DNA of 11,241 bases, from the NCBI GenBank assembly GCA_003222555.1, contig QHWL01000300.1, forward strand, positions 1 through 11,241. Direction: 5' to 3'. The notes beneath the pieces were generated by a model. It was not told the DNA's origin. It was given only the letters and a program-made list of their open reading frames with translations, and made no database searches. Source of the stretch: Acidobacteriota bacterium (GTDB taxonomy: Bacteria; Acidobacteriota; Vicinamibacteria; Vicinamibacterales; CAVVIG01). Position 1 is the first letter of the stretch. Each line of letters starts with the position of its first letter. Positions 1 through 7,288 of this stretch are shown here, piece by piece. A program made the translations under genes and the position numbers.

Positions 1-1211
1 AACTTTGCGACGACGGTCATCGCCGGCGACTCGAGCCCGGTTTTCGCCGTCGATTCGACGAACGAGAGCGCGCGCATGCCCTCGAGCTTCGCCAGGAGGG
101 CGGCCACTTTGTCGTTGTCGACGTCGCCGGCATTCGGACTGACACGGCGCCACTTGTCCGGCGCGGTGCCGGCGTCCTTCCCGGCGGCCTTCGTCTTTTC
201 GAACGCAACTGTCTGACCGTTCCGCGTCATCTCCATCCGGTTCGCCGTGTAGGCGCGGAACGCGAAGATGTCCTTGCGGCGATACTCCTCGGCGTTCTTC
301 CTGAGATCGTCGGCGAGGGTCTTGTCCATTGTCATCACTGCCGGCTTGGACGCGTCGCGCGCGTACACCGTGTTGTCGTCGGCCTTCCCACCGACGAGCA
401 ACGTGGCCTTTGCGCTTCCAACGTTCACCTGCAGCGTGACGTCGGGTTTATCGAGGCCGTACTTTTTCAGATCGGCAGCGCTGGGTTCGTTGGAGACGAA
501 GGATTTCATCCGCGCCGTCTGCACGCGCCCGATGAATCCCTCAACGGATCCAAGATCCGCGAGGGCCTTCAGCGGTTTGGCGATCTTCCACTCGCCGCCA
601 TCTTTCGCGAGCTGCAGGCTCTGCCCCCCGGCGTTCACCTCGAAGCCGTCGACTTTGTCGCGATCGAACTTGATTAGTGTCTTGTCCCGAAGATCGAAGG
701 TCGACCGGTTGAAGGTCTGCTCCTGGAAGGCGGCGATGAGGAAGACGCGCTTCTCGTCGTTGCGCTTTGCGAACAGATCCGCGCCTGTGGGCGATTTGTC
801 GCCGATGAGCAGGCGGCGGGAGTCTTTGTCGCCGGTGGCCTTGAAATCGACCTCGATACGCGGCCCGGCGAGGCCGTAATCCTTCAAATCCGCCGGATTC
901 TCGTCGACGACGCGGACGATCTCGACCTGTGCCAGGGCGCTCGTGACGCCGGACACTTCGGATTCGTCGGCAGGAACGGCCGCCGGTTCGACGAGCTGCC
1001 ATCCGGCGTCGCCCTTCTTGAGCGCCGTCGTGGCGCCCGACTCCGACTTAATCCGCAGGTCGCCGATCTTGTCGGCCTGGACCGAAGCGAACACCTTTTC
1101 CTGCTTCGGTCCGGTGCCGCTCTCCGGTTGCTTCGACGTGACAAAATAAATGTAGGCACTCAGACCGGCCAGGACAACGATGAGCGCGATGGTGGACCAC
1201 AAACCCCGCAT
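1..1211 (-). CDS. DUF4340 domain-containing protein (3' end outside window)
   Basis: Reading leftward from the ATG at 1211 gives an unbroken frame of 403 codons that leaves the window without a stop. The N-terminus (MRGLWSTIALIVVLAGLSAY) has one hydrophobic membrane anchor at about residues 4-23, so the rest is probably periplasmic. Two similar modules carry the DUF4340 hallmark of a short acidic/Ala stretch followed by Tyr-Gly-Leu-x-x-Pro: NPADLKDYGLAGP at about residue 105 and SAADLKKYGLDKP at about residue 229. Each is followed by a beta-rich stretch with a Leu-Leu-(Ile/Val)-Gly-(Asp/Gly)-Lys motif. The ATG directly abuts the TAA of the upstream GldG-like gene, with GGAGG about 7 nt before it, so the two are translationally linked. 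DUF4340 has no established biochemical role; its repeated position after GldG-like genes suggests a partner of the ABC complex. Family call is confident, function unknown. Confidence 0.85.
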   Translation of the reverse strand, partial: MRGLWSTIALIVVLAGLSAYIYFVTSKQPESGTGPKQEKVFASVQADKIGDLRIKSESGATTALKKGDAGWQLVEPAAVPADESEVSGVTSALAQVEIVRVVDENPADLKDYGLAGPRIEVDFKATGDKDSRRLLIGDKSPTGADLFAKRNDEKRVFLIAAFQEQTFNRSTFDLRDKTLIKFDRDKVDGFEVNAGGQSLQLAKDGGEWKIAKPLKALADLGSVEGFIGRVQTARMKSFVSNEPSAADLKKYGLDKPDVTLQVNVGSAKATLLVGGKADDNTVYARDASKPAVMTMDKTLADDLRKNAEEYRRKDIFAFRAYTANRMEMTRNGQTVAFEKTKAAGKDAGTAPDKWRRVSPNAGDVDNDKVAALLAKLEGMRALSFVESTAKTGLESPAMTVVAK

Positions 1212-2789
1212 TTACCGCCTCCGCCACCAGGAATACACGCCGGAACCGAAGATGAAGGCAGGAATGATGAGCAGCGACAGCAACATGATGTTGGTCTGCT
1301 GCGTCGCCGTCAGTGTGATCCGGCTGTCGTTGGGGCTCTTCGGGCGGATCGAAATCAGGTTTTCCTGCTGCGACAGCCAGCCGACGGTATTCAGGAACAG
1401 ATCCCGATTACCTTGAATGCCCAGCCCCGAAGTGGCGACGAAATCGGAATCCCCGAACACGACAACGCGCGTCTCCGGCTTCGGGCCGTCGGCGGCCTCG
1501 CCCGGTTTGGCTGGCTCGGTGGACGGAGCCGACACGGCGGCGGCGATCGACACCGGGCCTTTCTTGTCGCCCTTCGCCTCGTCGAGCGACACCTGGCCCG
1601 ACGTCAACAGCGCCTTCACATCAGATTCCGCCCAGCTCTTCGGGCTCGTCTCGACGAAGGTTTGCGCGATGTGACCGTTGACGCCGCCCATCACTGGCGT
1701 GGCCGAGCGCGCCAGAGGAAAAGCGGTGAGAAAGTTGAACCGCTGGGTAATCGGGTGCGAGGGATAGTTCGCTGCCACCGGCACCGACGCGTCGGTGCCG
1801 ATGAGACGTCCCATCCCGCTGACGTCGACGACGACGTTGTCGGCGACCTCGATGCCCCAGTCGTGCGCCAATGCGATGAGGTTGGTCAGCGGCGGGCTGG
1901 TCGGCTTCTCTGGAGGATCCAATTCCAGCAAGAGCTTCCCGGCCTTGCCGAGATACTTCTTGAGCGCTTCGATCTCGTTCGGGAAGAAATCAATCCGCGG
2001 GCCCGCAACGACAATCACCGACGCATCGTCGGGCACCGAGCCGGTTTGCGCGAGCACGATCTTGTCGACGGTGTAGTTTTCGCCCTTGAGCGCCGTGGCG
2101 ATGTCGTTGTAGCCCTCGCGCTCCGACGATGTCGTGTCTTTTTCGCCGTGCCCTTGCGTGAAATAGACCTTCTTCTGCTGGCCGGTCACGACTTTGATGA
2201 TGCCGTTGGTGATGTCCTGCTCGGCGTCCGACGTCACGCGCTCGGTGCGGCCTTTGTAGTTGAACACGATCGTACCGTACTGCTGAACCTGGTTCTGCTT
2301 GGCGATGGCCGGTTTCTTGTCGGGATCGATGTATTCGGCCGAGACCCTCTTCGATGCATACTCGTATTCCTTGAGCTTGTCCTGGTAACGCTGGAACTCC
2401 GGCTCCTGCGCGAACACGAGAATCTGCAGCGGCGCATCCAGCTTGGCCGTTACGTTGCGGCTCTGATCGGACAAGCTGAACTGCTTGTTCACCGTCAGAT
2501 CCCACCGCTTGTTTTGACGCGAGCCGATGTAGTTGATGGCGATGAGAATGCCGAGCACCACGAGGACGCTCGTCGCCGCCAGCGTGCCATAGCGCGCCTG
2601 ACGGCCCGCGAACGCTTTCCCGATCTCCCGCCATTGCCCGAGCGTGTACGCCAGCACGCATACCAGGCCCGCCCATGCGAGGTAGAAGGCGTATTGCTCT
2701 TTCGCCGGCAGACCGAAGCGGATGGCAACGGCTGCAAAGACCAGCGCCGTGCCGAGCCAGCCGATGAGACTGAGAATTCGATTGACCAT
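1212..2789 (-). CDS. GldG-like ABC transporter auxiliary protein
   Basis: This 525-residue membrane protein resembles the GldG / ABC_transp_aux family, the extracytoplasmic subunit found beside GldF-type permeases. Three hydrophobic segments lie near the N-terminus (about 4-25, 33-50 and 69-90). The segment ending in INYIGSRQNKRWDLT is followed by a family-like stretch, NKQFSLSDQSRNV, then a large soluble alpha/beta domain with TQGHGEKD and VVVFGDSDF. A final membrane helix and a basic tail (SWWRRR) close the protein. I chose ATG 2789 because AGGA lies about 5 nt upstream, it starts cleanly at MVNRILSLIGWLG, and it sits 20 bp after the permease stop. A GTG at 2822 would add 11 unremarkable residues and overlap the permease. 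GldG is known from Bacteroidota gliding motility, but homologues are widespread in non-gliding bacteria, so gliding should not be inferred. A long Pro/Ala/Lys-rich insertion before GDSDF (roughly 410-445) looks like a flexible linker. Confidence 0.85.
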   Translation of the reverse strand: MVNRILSLIGWLGTALVFAAVAIRFGLPAKEQYAFYLAWAGLVCVLAYTLGQWREIGKAFAGRQARYGTLAATSVLVVLGILIAINYIGSRQNKRWDLTVNKQFSLSDQSRNVTAKLDAPLQILVFAQEPEFQRYQDKLKEYEYASKRVSAEYIDPDKKPAIAKQNQVQQYGTIVFNYKGRTERVTSDAEQDITNGIIKVVTGQQKKVYFTQGHGEKDTTSSEREGYNDIATALKGENYTVDKIVLAQTGSVPDDASVIVVAGPRIDFFPNEIEALKKYLGKAGKLLLELDPPEKPTSPPLTNLIALAHDWGIEVADNVVVDVSGMGRLIGTDASVPVAANYPSHPITQRFNFLTAFPLARSATPVMGGVNGHIAQTFVETSPKSWAESDVKALLTSGQVSLDEAKGDKKGPVSIAAAVSAPSTEPAKPGEAADGPKPETRVVVFGDSDFVATSGLGIQGNRDLFLNTVGWLSQQENLISIRPKSPNDSRITLTATQQTNIMLLSLLIIPAFIFGSGVYSWWRRR

Positions 2790-2809
2790 GGTGATCCTAC
2801 CCGTCGGGG

Positions 2810-3580
2810 CTACGCGCGCCACCGCTCGCTATCGACCGACTTGGCGGTCAGGAAGAGCCCGAACGTAATGAAGCTCACGTAATAGATGACGTGCGTCGTG
2901 TCGATGACGCCTTTGCCGAAATCGTCGAAGTGGTCGATGATCGAGAGGTACTGGGTCAGGCTGTCGACCGTCGGCCCCGCGAAGCTGCCGATCCAGGTGA
3001 TGATCCAGAGGAACAGGAACACGGTGAACGTGAGCATGAACGCGACGACCTGATTCTTCGTCAGCGTCGAGATGAAGAGCCCCACCGAGAGGAAGCAGCC
3101 GCCGAGCAGCAGCAGACCCAGGTAGGCGGTCAGGAGCGGCTTCCACTCGCGGCCGTACACGAACAAAATCGCGAGGTGAATCATCGACACCAGGAGCATG
3201 ATGCCCCACAGCGCCAGCGCGCCTAGGAACTTGCCCATGATGATCTGAAAATCGGTGAGCGGAGAGGTGAGCAGCAGCTCGATGGTTCCCGACCGTTTTT
3301 CCTCCGAATACGTCCGCATCGTCACCATCGGCATGACGAACAGCACGAGAATGGTGACGTTCGTCATGAGCGGCCGGATCAACTGCTGGTTGATGTCCAT
3401 CGCCTGCGGTCCCTGCCCGCCGAACTCGCTCATCTGCAGGCTCTGGCGGACGAAGTAGGCGAGGATGGCGACGTAGAAGTAGCCGTACAACAACGCGAAA
3501 AGCCCGATCACGATGTAGGCAATGGGTGACGCAAAGTACGACTTCAGCTCTTTGTGTGCAATCGCAAGGATGTTACTCAT
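2810..3580 (-). CDS. ABC-2 type transporter permease, GldF-like
   Basis: This 256-residue integral membrane protein is the channel-forming partner of the ATPase encoded just upstream. It starts MSNILAIAHKELKSYFASPI, the usual amphipathic 'K/R-EL-x-x-YF-x-SP' opening of ABC-2 permeases. It then shows about six hydrophobic helices, with the short conserved cytoplasmic loop TYSEEKRSGTIELLLTSPLT after the second. That loop (EEK..GTxExLLxxP) is diagnostic of the NatB/GldF/Nos-type ABC-2 class. The length is typical. The ATG overlaps the last 8 bp of the ATPase frame and is preceded by GGAGAG at a good distance, so the two subunits are translationally coupled. The substrate cannot be read from the sequence. 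Confidence 0.9.
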   Translation of the reverse strand: MSNILAIAHKELKSYFASPIAYIVIGLFALLYGYFYVAILAYFVRQSLQMSEFGGQGPQAMDINQQLIRPLMTNVTILVLFVMPMVTMRTYSEEKRSGTIELLLTSPLTDFQIIMGKFLGALALWGIMLLVSMIHLAILFVYGREWKPLLTAYLGLLLLGGCFLSVGLFISTLTKNQVVAFMLTFTVFLFLWIITWIGSFAGPTVDSLTQYLSIIDHFDDFGKGVIDTTHVIYYVSFITFGLFLTAKSVDSERWRA

Positions 3581-4553
3581 GCACGGGCTCTCCTTCGGTG
3601 ATCGCCGGCATCGGCGTCGGTGTTTCTTCCGTCGTGAGCGAGAGGAAGATCTCCTCGAGGCTCATGCGCATCGGCCGCAGCTCGAGCAATCCCCATCCGT
3701 TGCTGACCACCGCCCGCGCCAGGTCGCGGCGCACGTCGCGCCCGTGCTGGCTCTCGATCTCGTACCCGACGAGGCCGTCGCGGCGGTCGGACTCGGCGAC
3801 GCGCGTGACGCCCGCGATGCGCTGGAGGGCGCCCGCGGCGTCGAGCCCGTTGGTATCCACCTGCACGTACATCGTCTCCGACCCGCGCAGCCGCGCCGTG
3901 AGGTTGTCGGGCGTGTCGAGCGCCACCACGTGACCCTTGTTGATGATGACGACCCGCTGACAGGTCTGCGACACCTCGGGAAGGATGTGCGTGCTCAGGA
4001 TGATCGTGTGATCGCCGGCCAGCTCTTTGATGAGCTCCCGCGTTTCGATAATCTGCTTGGGGTCGAGGCCTGCGGTCGGCTCGTCGAGAATCAGCACGTC
4101 CGGGTTGTGAACGATCGCCTGCGCGAGCCCGACCCGCTGGCGGTAGCCTTTGGATAGTTTCGAGCACAACCGGTCGGCCATGTCGTCGATTCGAGTGCGC
4201 TCCATTACCGCCTGAATCCGCTGCCGACGTTCCGCGGTCGGCACCCCTTTGATCTTCGCCACAAAGGTGAGGTATTCGATCACGCTCATGTCGGGATAAA
4301 GAGGCGGCGTTTCCGGCAAATACCCGGTCCGGCGTTTGGCCTCGATTGGCTGATCGAAAACGTCGAAGCCGGCGACAATCGCCTTGCCCTCGGTTGGCGG
4401 GATAAAGCCGGTGAGGATGCGCATCGTCGTCGTCTTGCCGGCGCCGTTGGGCCCCAGGAAGCCGAAGATTTCGCCGCGCTCCACGCGGAAGCTGACGTCC
4501 TCGACGGCCGTCACGCGCCCGTAGCGCTTCGTGAGGTGTTGAACCTCTATCAC
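3573..4553 (-). CDS. ABC transporter ATP-binding protein, GldA/CcmA-like
   Basis: This 326-residue cytoplasmic ATPase powers the ABC-2 complex. Motifs appear in order: Walker A GPNGAGKTT (34-42), a Q-loop region reading GYLPETPPLYPDMSV with Glu at the usual Gln position, as is common in this subclass (77-91), ABC signature LSKGYRQRVGLAQ (133-145), Walker B VLILDEP (153-159), D-loop GLDP and switch His in STHIL (H189). About 100 residues after the nucleotide-binding domain form the extra C-terminal domain seen in GldA-type ATPases. It begins with GTG, preceded by AGGAG about 7 nt upstream; no in-frame ATG gives a better start. It is the first gene of a minus-strand operon with permease, GldG-like and DUF4340 genes. 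All catalytic residues are intact. Confidence 0.93.
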   Translation of the reverse strand: MIEVQHLTKRYGRVTAVEDVSFRVERGEIFGFLGPNGAGKTTTMRILTGFIPPTEGKAIVAGFDVFDQPIEAKRRTGYLPETPPLYPDMSVIEYLTFVAKIKGVPTAERRQRIQAVMERTRIDDMADRLCSKLSKGYRQRVGLAQAIVHNPDVLILDEPTAGLDPKQIIETRELIKELAGDHTIILSTHILPEVSQTCQRVVIINKGHVVALDTPDNLTARLRGSETMYVQVDTNGLDAAGALQRIAGVTRVAESDRRDGLVGYEIESQHGRDVRRDLARAVVSNGWGLLELRPMRMSLEEIFLSLTTEETPTPMPAITEGEPVHE

Positions 4554-4570
4554 GAGGAACTCCTAATGTG

Positions 4571-4712
4571 TGCAGGACGAAAGTCCTGCGCGACTACGGT
4601 AGCCAGACCCAAAGTCCCTGCGCTACGAACCCTGCGCTGCCGGCCGCAACGGTCCTGCGTGATGTGCAGGGGGCCTGCGTCTCGCGCAGGAAGGCGCCGC
4701 CCGGCCGGCGCC
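4571..4712. repeat. Cluster of CCTGC/GCAGG-core palindromes in the divergent intergenic region
   Basis: The 233-bp gap between the divergent ATPase and peroxiredoxin genes contains at least four hairpins. Hairpin 1 is a perfect 7-bp stem, GCAGGAC (4572-4578) with GTCCTGC (4583-4589), closed by a GAAA tetraloop. Hairpin 2 is a degenerate version: GTAGC (4599-4603) pairs with GCTAC (4622-4626) around CAGAC...GTCCCTG. Hairpin 3 is CCTGCG (4674-4679) with CGCAGG (4685-4690). Hairpin 4 is GGCGCCG (4693-4699) with CGGCGCC (4706-4712). Further CCTGCG copies lie at about 4631 and 4654. Hairpins 1 and 2 share the layout CAGGAC-AAAGTCCTGCGC, as expected of an interspersed REP-like element inserted in tandem. 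None is followed by a T-run, so they do not look like terminators. Confidence 0.6.
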
Positions 4713-4721
4713 CAACCGAAA

Positions 4722-4751
4722 ATGCTACCCGAACCGCCCGAAATAGGGCAA
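4722..4751 (-). promoter_or_regulatory. Possible sigma-70-type promoter for the ABC operon
   Basis: On the minus strand TTGCCC (4751-4746) and TAGCAT (4727-4722) are 18 bp apart, each matching four of six consensus bases. It points toward the ATPase gene and would give a leader of about 160 nt running through the hairpin cluster. The match is modest and other promoters are possible. Confidence 0.22.
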
Positions 4752-4786
4752 GTTATCAGGAAAGCCCAAGCGAGGGCGGAGGCCCC

Positions 4787-5245
4787 ATGTCAGTAGACGT
4801 CGGATCGGTAGCGCCGGACTTCACCCTTCCCGATCAGGATCGGCACCCCGTGACGCTCAGCGCCCAGCGCGGCCGGCCGGTCGTGCTCGCGTTTTTTCCC
4901 GCCGCGTTCAGCTCGGTCTGCACCAAAGAACTCTGCACCTTTCGCGATCAGCTGGCGCGGCTCAATAGCGCCAGCGCCCAGGTGTACGGGCTCAGTGTGG
5001 ATACGTTCTTTGCCCTCAAGGCGTTTCACACCGACCAGAAGCTGTCGTTTCCCCTGTTGAGCGACTTCAACAAGCAGGTCATTCGCGACTACGGCGTGTT
5101 CAACGAGGACATGATCGGCCTCAAAGGCATCGCCAAACGCGCCGTCTTCGTGCTCGACAAGGACGGCGTCGTCCGCCATCGCGAAGTGCTCGACGATGCG
5201 CGGAACGAGCCGGATTATCAGAAGGTCTTCGACGCGCTCGCCTGA
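4787..5245 (+). CDS. Peroxiredoxin, PrxQ/AhpE-like
   Basis: This 152-residue thiol peroxidase has a thioredoxin fold and probably reduces hydrogen peroxide or organic hydroperoxides in the cytoplasm, as no signal peptide is present. The N-terminus SVDVGSVAPDFTLPDQD is the family opening. The active-site stretch FFPAAFSSVCTKELCTFRD holds the peroxidatic Cys45 and a second Cys50 five residues later, the CP-x4-CR spacing typical of PrxQ/Bcp enzymes that resolve through an intramolecular disulfide. RAVFVLDKDGVVRH is the usual late strand pair. ATG 4787 is preferred because GGAGG lies 4-5 nt upstream and the protein begins at the family's normal point; a longer in-frame reading from 4568 would add about 73 residues across the hairpin repeats. 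It stands alone, divergent from the ABC operon and 76 bp before the porin-like gene. Confidence 0.9.
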   Translation: MSVDVGSVAPDFTLPDQDRHPVTLSAQRGRPVVLAFFPAAFSSVCTKELCTFRDQLARLNSASAQVYGLSVDTFFALKAFHTDQKLSFPLLSDFNKQVIRDYGVFNEDMIGLKGIAKRAVFVLDKDGVVRHREVLDDARNEPDYQKVFDALA

Positions 5246-5249
5246 CCGC

Positions 5250-5296
5250 GGTTCGCGCCGAGCCTAGCTCATCTTTGCGACGACAGCGCGCGAACC
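5250..5296. repeat. 9-bp inverted repeat upstream of the porin-like gene
   Basis: GGTTCGCGC (5250-5258) and its exact complement GCGCGAACC (5288-5296) flank a 29-bp spacer between the peroxiredoxin stop and a TATAAT box. With no T-run after it, it is more likely an operator or mRNA structure than a clean terminator, though a weak terminator for the peroxiredoxin is possible. Confidence 0.4.
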
Positions 5297-5303
5297 CCAA
5301 GGC

Positions 5304-5309
5304 TATAAT
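5304..5309 (+). promoter_or_regulatory. -10 box TATAAT giving a possible near-leaderless transcript
   Basis: A perfect TATAAT ends 12 bp before ATG 5322. Transcription would start about 7 nt downstream, leaving a leader of only about 5-6 nt. No Shine-Dalgarno sequence precedes the ATG, which agrees with leaderless initiation. No good -35 is seen at 17 bp (CGACAG); TTGCGA at 5275-5280 is 23 bp away, too far. Confidence 0.4.
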
Positions 5310-5321
5310 TTGTCCCCACGC

Positions 5322-6548
5322 ATGAAACCTGGGACGACCAAGACGAAGTGGAAGGCGATCGCCTGCGCGCTTGCGCTGTGCGGGAGCGTCCCGGCGCGCG
5401 CCCAGACGCTGCCCTCCGAACCCATCGTCTTTGCCGACGGCCGGGTCACGTTCGGCGGCGACGTCTCGGCGTCCTTCGCGCCCAAAGATACGGGCTATTT
5501 CAACTACACGGACTACCAGCATTCGGCGCTCCGGCTGCTGCGCATCGACTTCACGGGATCGCTCAAAGCGGGCGACCATCTCGCGGTGCTCGGAGAAGTG
5601 CGAAGCGAAAACGTCGGGAGCCCGCGGCCCTACGCACTATTCCTTCGGATCCGGCCGTGGACGGCGCGGCAGTTCGACATTCAGGTCGGCCGGGTGCCGC
5701 CCACCTTCGGCGCCTTCGCGCGGCGCACGTATGCGGCCGACAATCCGCTCATCGGCTACCCGCTTGCCTATCAGTACCTGACGTCGCTTCGTCCCGACTC
5801 GCTACCTGGCAGCGCTGACGAGCTGTTGAGAATGCGCGGCCGGGGATGGCTGTCGAGCTTCTCGCTCGCCAACCCGACGCCCGACCACGGCCTGCCGGTC
5901 GCGAGCGCATTCAGCTGGGACACCGGCGTGCAGATGCACGTGACGAGCGACTTCATCGAGGCGACGGCGTCGGTGACGGCCGGTACGATCTCCGATCCGC
6001 TCGTCACCGATGACAATTCCGGAAAACAGATCGCCGGCCGCGTGGCCGTCCGCCCGATCGTAGGCCTCATTTTGGGCGCGTCGGCGGCCCGCGGACCGTT
6101 CCTGACCGAGACGGCGTCGCAGAGCGCGATGGGCGAGGGTCGCAACGGCGATTTCACGCAGACCGCGTGGGGCGGCGACCTCGAATACTCGCGCGGCTAC
6201 TATCTCGTGCGGTTCGAGACGATCGTCAGCGACTGGACCGTGCCGGCCGTGAGGGCTCCGCTGATTGACGGACCGCTCCGCGCGCTGGCGACTTCGGTCG
6301 AAGGCCGGTACAAGATCGCTCCCGGTCTCTACGCGGCCGCCCGCCTCGATCATCTCGGGTTCAGCGAGATCGTCGGCACGGCCAGGCGCGACACGTGGGA
6401 CGCGCCGGTCACCCGGCTCGAGATCGGTGGCGGCTACTCCATCCAGCGAAATCTCATTTTCAAGGTCTCCTACCAACACAACACGCGCGAGGGCGGTCGC
6501 GTGCGGACGTTGAACCTGCCAGCGGCGCAGCTTGTGTTCTGGTTTTGA
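5322..6548 (+). CDS. Outer-membrane beta-barrel (porin-like) protein
   Basis: This 408-residue protein starts with a signal peptide: basic MKPGTTKTKWK, hydrophobic AIACALALCGSV, and a likely cleavage after ARA before QTLPSEP. The mature part alternates polar and hydrophobic residues with repeated amphipathic strands such as LRIDFTGSLKAGDHLAVLGEVRSE, FDIQVGRVPPTFG, YYLVRFETIVSDW and LIFKVSYQHN. It ends in Val-Phe-Trp-Phe, and a C-terminal Phe is the classic outer-membrane barrel targeting signal. I see no recognised motif for a named porin family. ATG 5322 is preferred over the in-frame TTG 5310, which lies next to the TATAAT box. It is the first gene of a run with the cupredoxin-like gene, kinase and regulator. 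It may be a channel or a cell-surface anchor; substrate unknown. Confidence 0.72.
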   Translation: MKPGTTKTKWKAIACALALCGSVPARAQTLPSEPIVFADGRVTFGGDVSASFAPKDTGYFNYTDYQHSALRLLRIDFTGSLKAGDHLAVLGEVRSENVGSPRPYALFLRIRPWTARQFDIQVGRVPPTFGAFARRTYAADNPLIGYPLAYQYLTSLRPDSLPGSADELLRMRGRGWLSSFSLANPTPDHGLPVASAFSWDTGVQMHVTSDFIEATASVTAGTISDPLVTDDNSGKQIAGRVAVRPIVGLILGASAARGPFLTETASQSAMGEGRNGDFTQTAWGGDLEYSRGYYLVRFETIVSDWTVPAVRAPLIDGPLRALATSVEGRYKIAPGLYAAARLDHLGFSEIVGTARRDTWDAPVTRLEIGGGYSIQRNLIFKVSYQHNTREGGRVRTLNLPAAQLVFWF

Positions 6549-6557
6549 TGGAAACTC

Positions 6558-6667
6558 AAAGGACACAAAGGGGACGAAGGACACAAAGGAGCAGGCCTGT
6601 GCGAGCGCTGCTCCTGTCTGTTGCTTCGCTTGTTTCCTTCGTGTCCTTCGTGCCCTTGGTGTCCTTT
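6558..6667. repeat. Long imperfect palindrome with 9-bp internal repeats
   Basis: A left arm (6558-6590) and a right arm (6635-6667) of 33 nt pair at 30 of 33 positions around a 44-nt loop. Within the left arm a 9-bp unit repeats three times (GGACACAAA, GGGGACGAA, GGACACAAA). The loop contains a second perfect stem, GGAGCAG (6588-6594) with CTGCTCC (6608-6614). I recall similar GGACACAAAGG-type palindromes scattered in environmental bacterial genomes, but copy number cannot be checked here. It begins just after the porin-like stop, and the right arm lies inside the next gene's signal peptide. Confidence 0.75.
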
Positions 6668-7288
6668 TTCCCACCCGCCGGGGTCCTGGCCGCTGGGGGT
6701 GGGACGATTCGCGGCCGCGTGGAGCTTCGCCGCGTCGCGCCGCCCGTCGAGCGCCGCCCGACCGTGTCGGAGCTCGGCGCGCCGGCCGCGCGCGATGTGT
6801 CGGACCGCCTGCGATCGGTCGTCTATCTGGAGTCGGCGCCACGGGGCGCCTTCGAGCAGAGCCGCCCGGGCCGCGCGGTGCTCAACCAGCGCGAGGAGCG
6901 TTTCGTTCCGCACGTGCTGGCGATCACGGCCGGGACGATCGTGGATTTCCCCAACAGCGATCGCATCTATCACAACGTGTTCTCGCTCTCGAAAGCCGCC
7001 CGGTTCGATCTCGGCCGATACGCCGCGGGCCACTCGGAGTCGCGCCGCTTCGATCAGCCCGGCATCGTGCGCGTGTTTTGCGACATCCACTCGCACATGA
7101 ACGCGTTCGTCCTCGTGTTCAGTCATCCCTTTTTCGCGGTCACCGACGACGAGGGACGCTATCGCATCGAGAACGTGCCGGCGGGCACCTACAGCGTCAT
7201 CGCCTGGAACGAAGGCGTCTCGTCCGAGCCGAGGCCGGCGACGATTTCCGATGGCGGAGCCGCCGAACTGGACTTCACGCTGCGATGA
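6599..7288 (+). CDS. Secreted cupredoxin (plastocyanin-like) protein with regulatory-like C-terminal domain
   Basis: This 229-residue exported protein probably binds one type-1 copper and carries electrons. The start GTG 6599 is preferred: AAGGAG (6586-6591) lies 7 nt upstream and it yields a normal signal peptide (MRALLLSVASLVSFVSF..., likely cut near LAAGGG). An ATG at 6548 overlapping the porin stop (TGATG) would prepend 17 Arg/Gln-rich residues. The cupredoxin part has VLAITAGTIVDFPNSDRIYHNVF with candidate ligand His125, then FCDIHSHMNAFV with Cys161, His164 (or His166) and Met167, a His-Cys-His-Met set. The tail (VTDDEGRYRIENVPAGTYSVIAWNE, about 181-205) is the signature of a carboxypeptidase regulatory-like beta-sandwich. 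Its stop overlaps the kinase start by 4 bp (ATGA). Family call good; partner not known. Confidence 0.8.
   Translation: MRALLLSVASLVSFVSFVPLVSFFPPAGVLAAGGGTIRGRVELRRVAPPVERRPTVSELGAPAARDVSDRLRSVVYLESAPRGAFEQSRPGRAVLNQREERFVPHVLAITAGTIVDFPNSDRIYHNVFSLSKAARFDLGRYAAGHSESRRFDQPGIVRVFCDIHSHMNAFVLVFSHPFFAVTDDEGRYRIENVPAGTYSVIAWNEGVSSEPRPATISDGGAAELDFTLR

Noticed and set aside
1128..2882. A 584-codon open frame on the plus strand
   Set aside because: It lies fully antisense to the GldG-like gene, is Arg/His-rich without any domain, and has no ribosome binding site. It is a GC-rich shadow frame.
4568..4786. N-terminal extension of the peroxiredoxin
   Set aside because: It would translate the hairpin repeats; ATG 4787 has a good GGAGG and matches the family's normal start.
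4554..4786. CRISPR array or non-coding RNA gene in the hairpin-rich gap
   Set aside because: The repeats are palindromic, irregularly spaced and degenerate, without uniform direct repeats and spacers; no known RNA fold recognised.
5264..5280. Possible sigma-54 element (TAGCTC ... TTGC) upstream of the barrel gene
   Set aside because: Lacks the invariant GG and has a 4-bp instead of 5-bp spacer; the TATAAT box is the better candidate.
5802..6842. A 346-codon minus-strand frame across the barrel and cupredoxin genes
   Set aside because: Arg/Pro-rich shadow that also reads through the palindrome; no domain or start signal.
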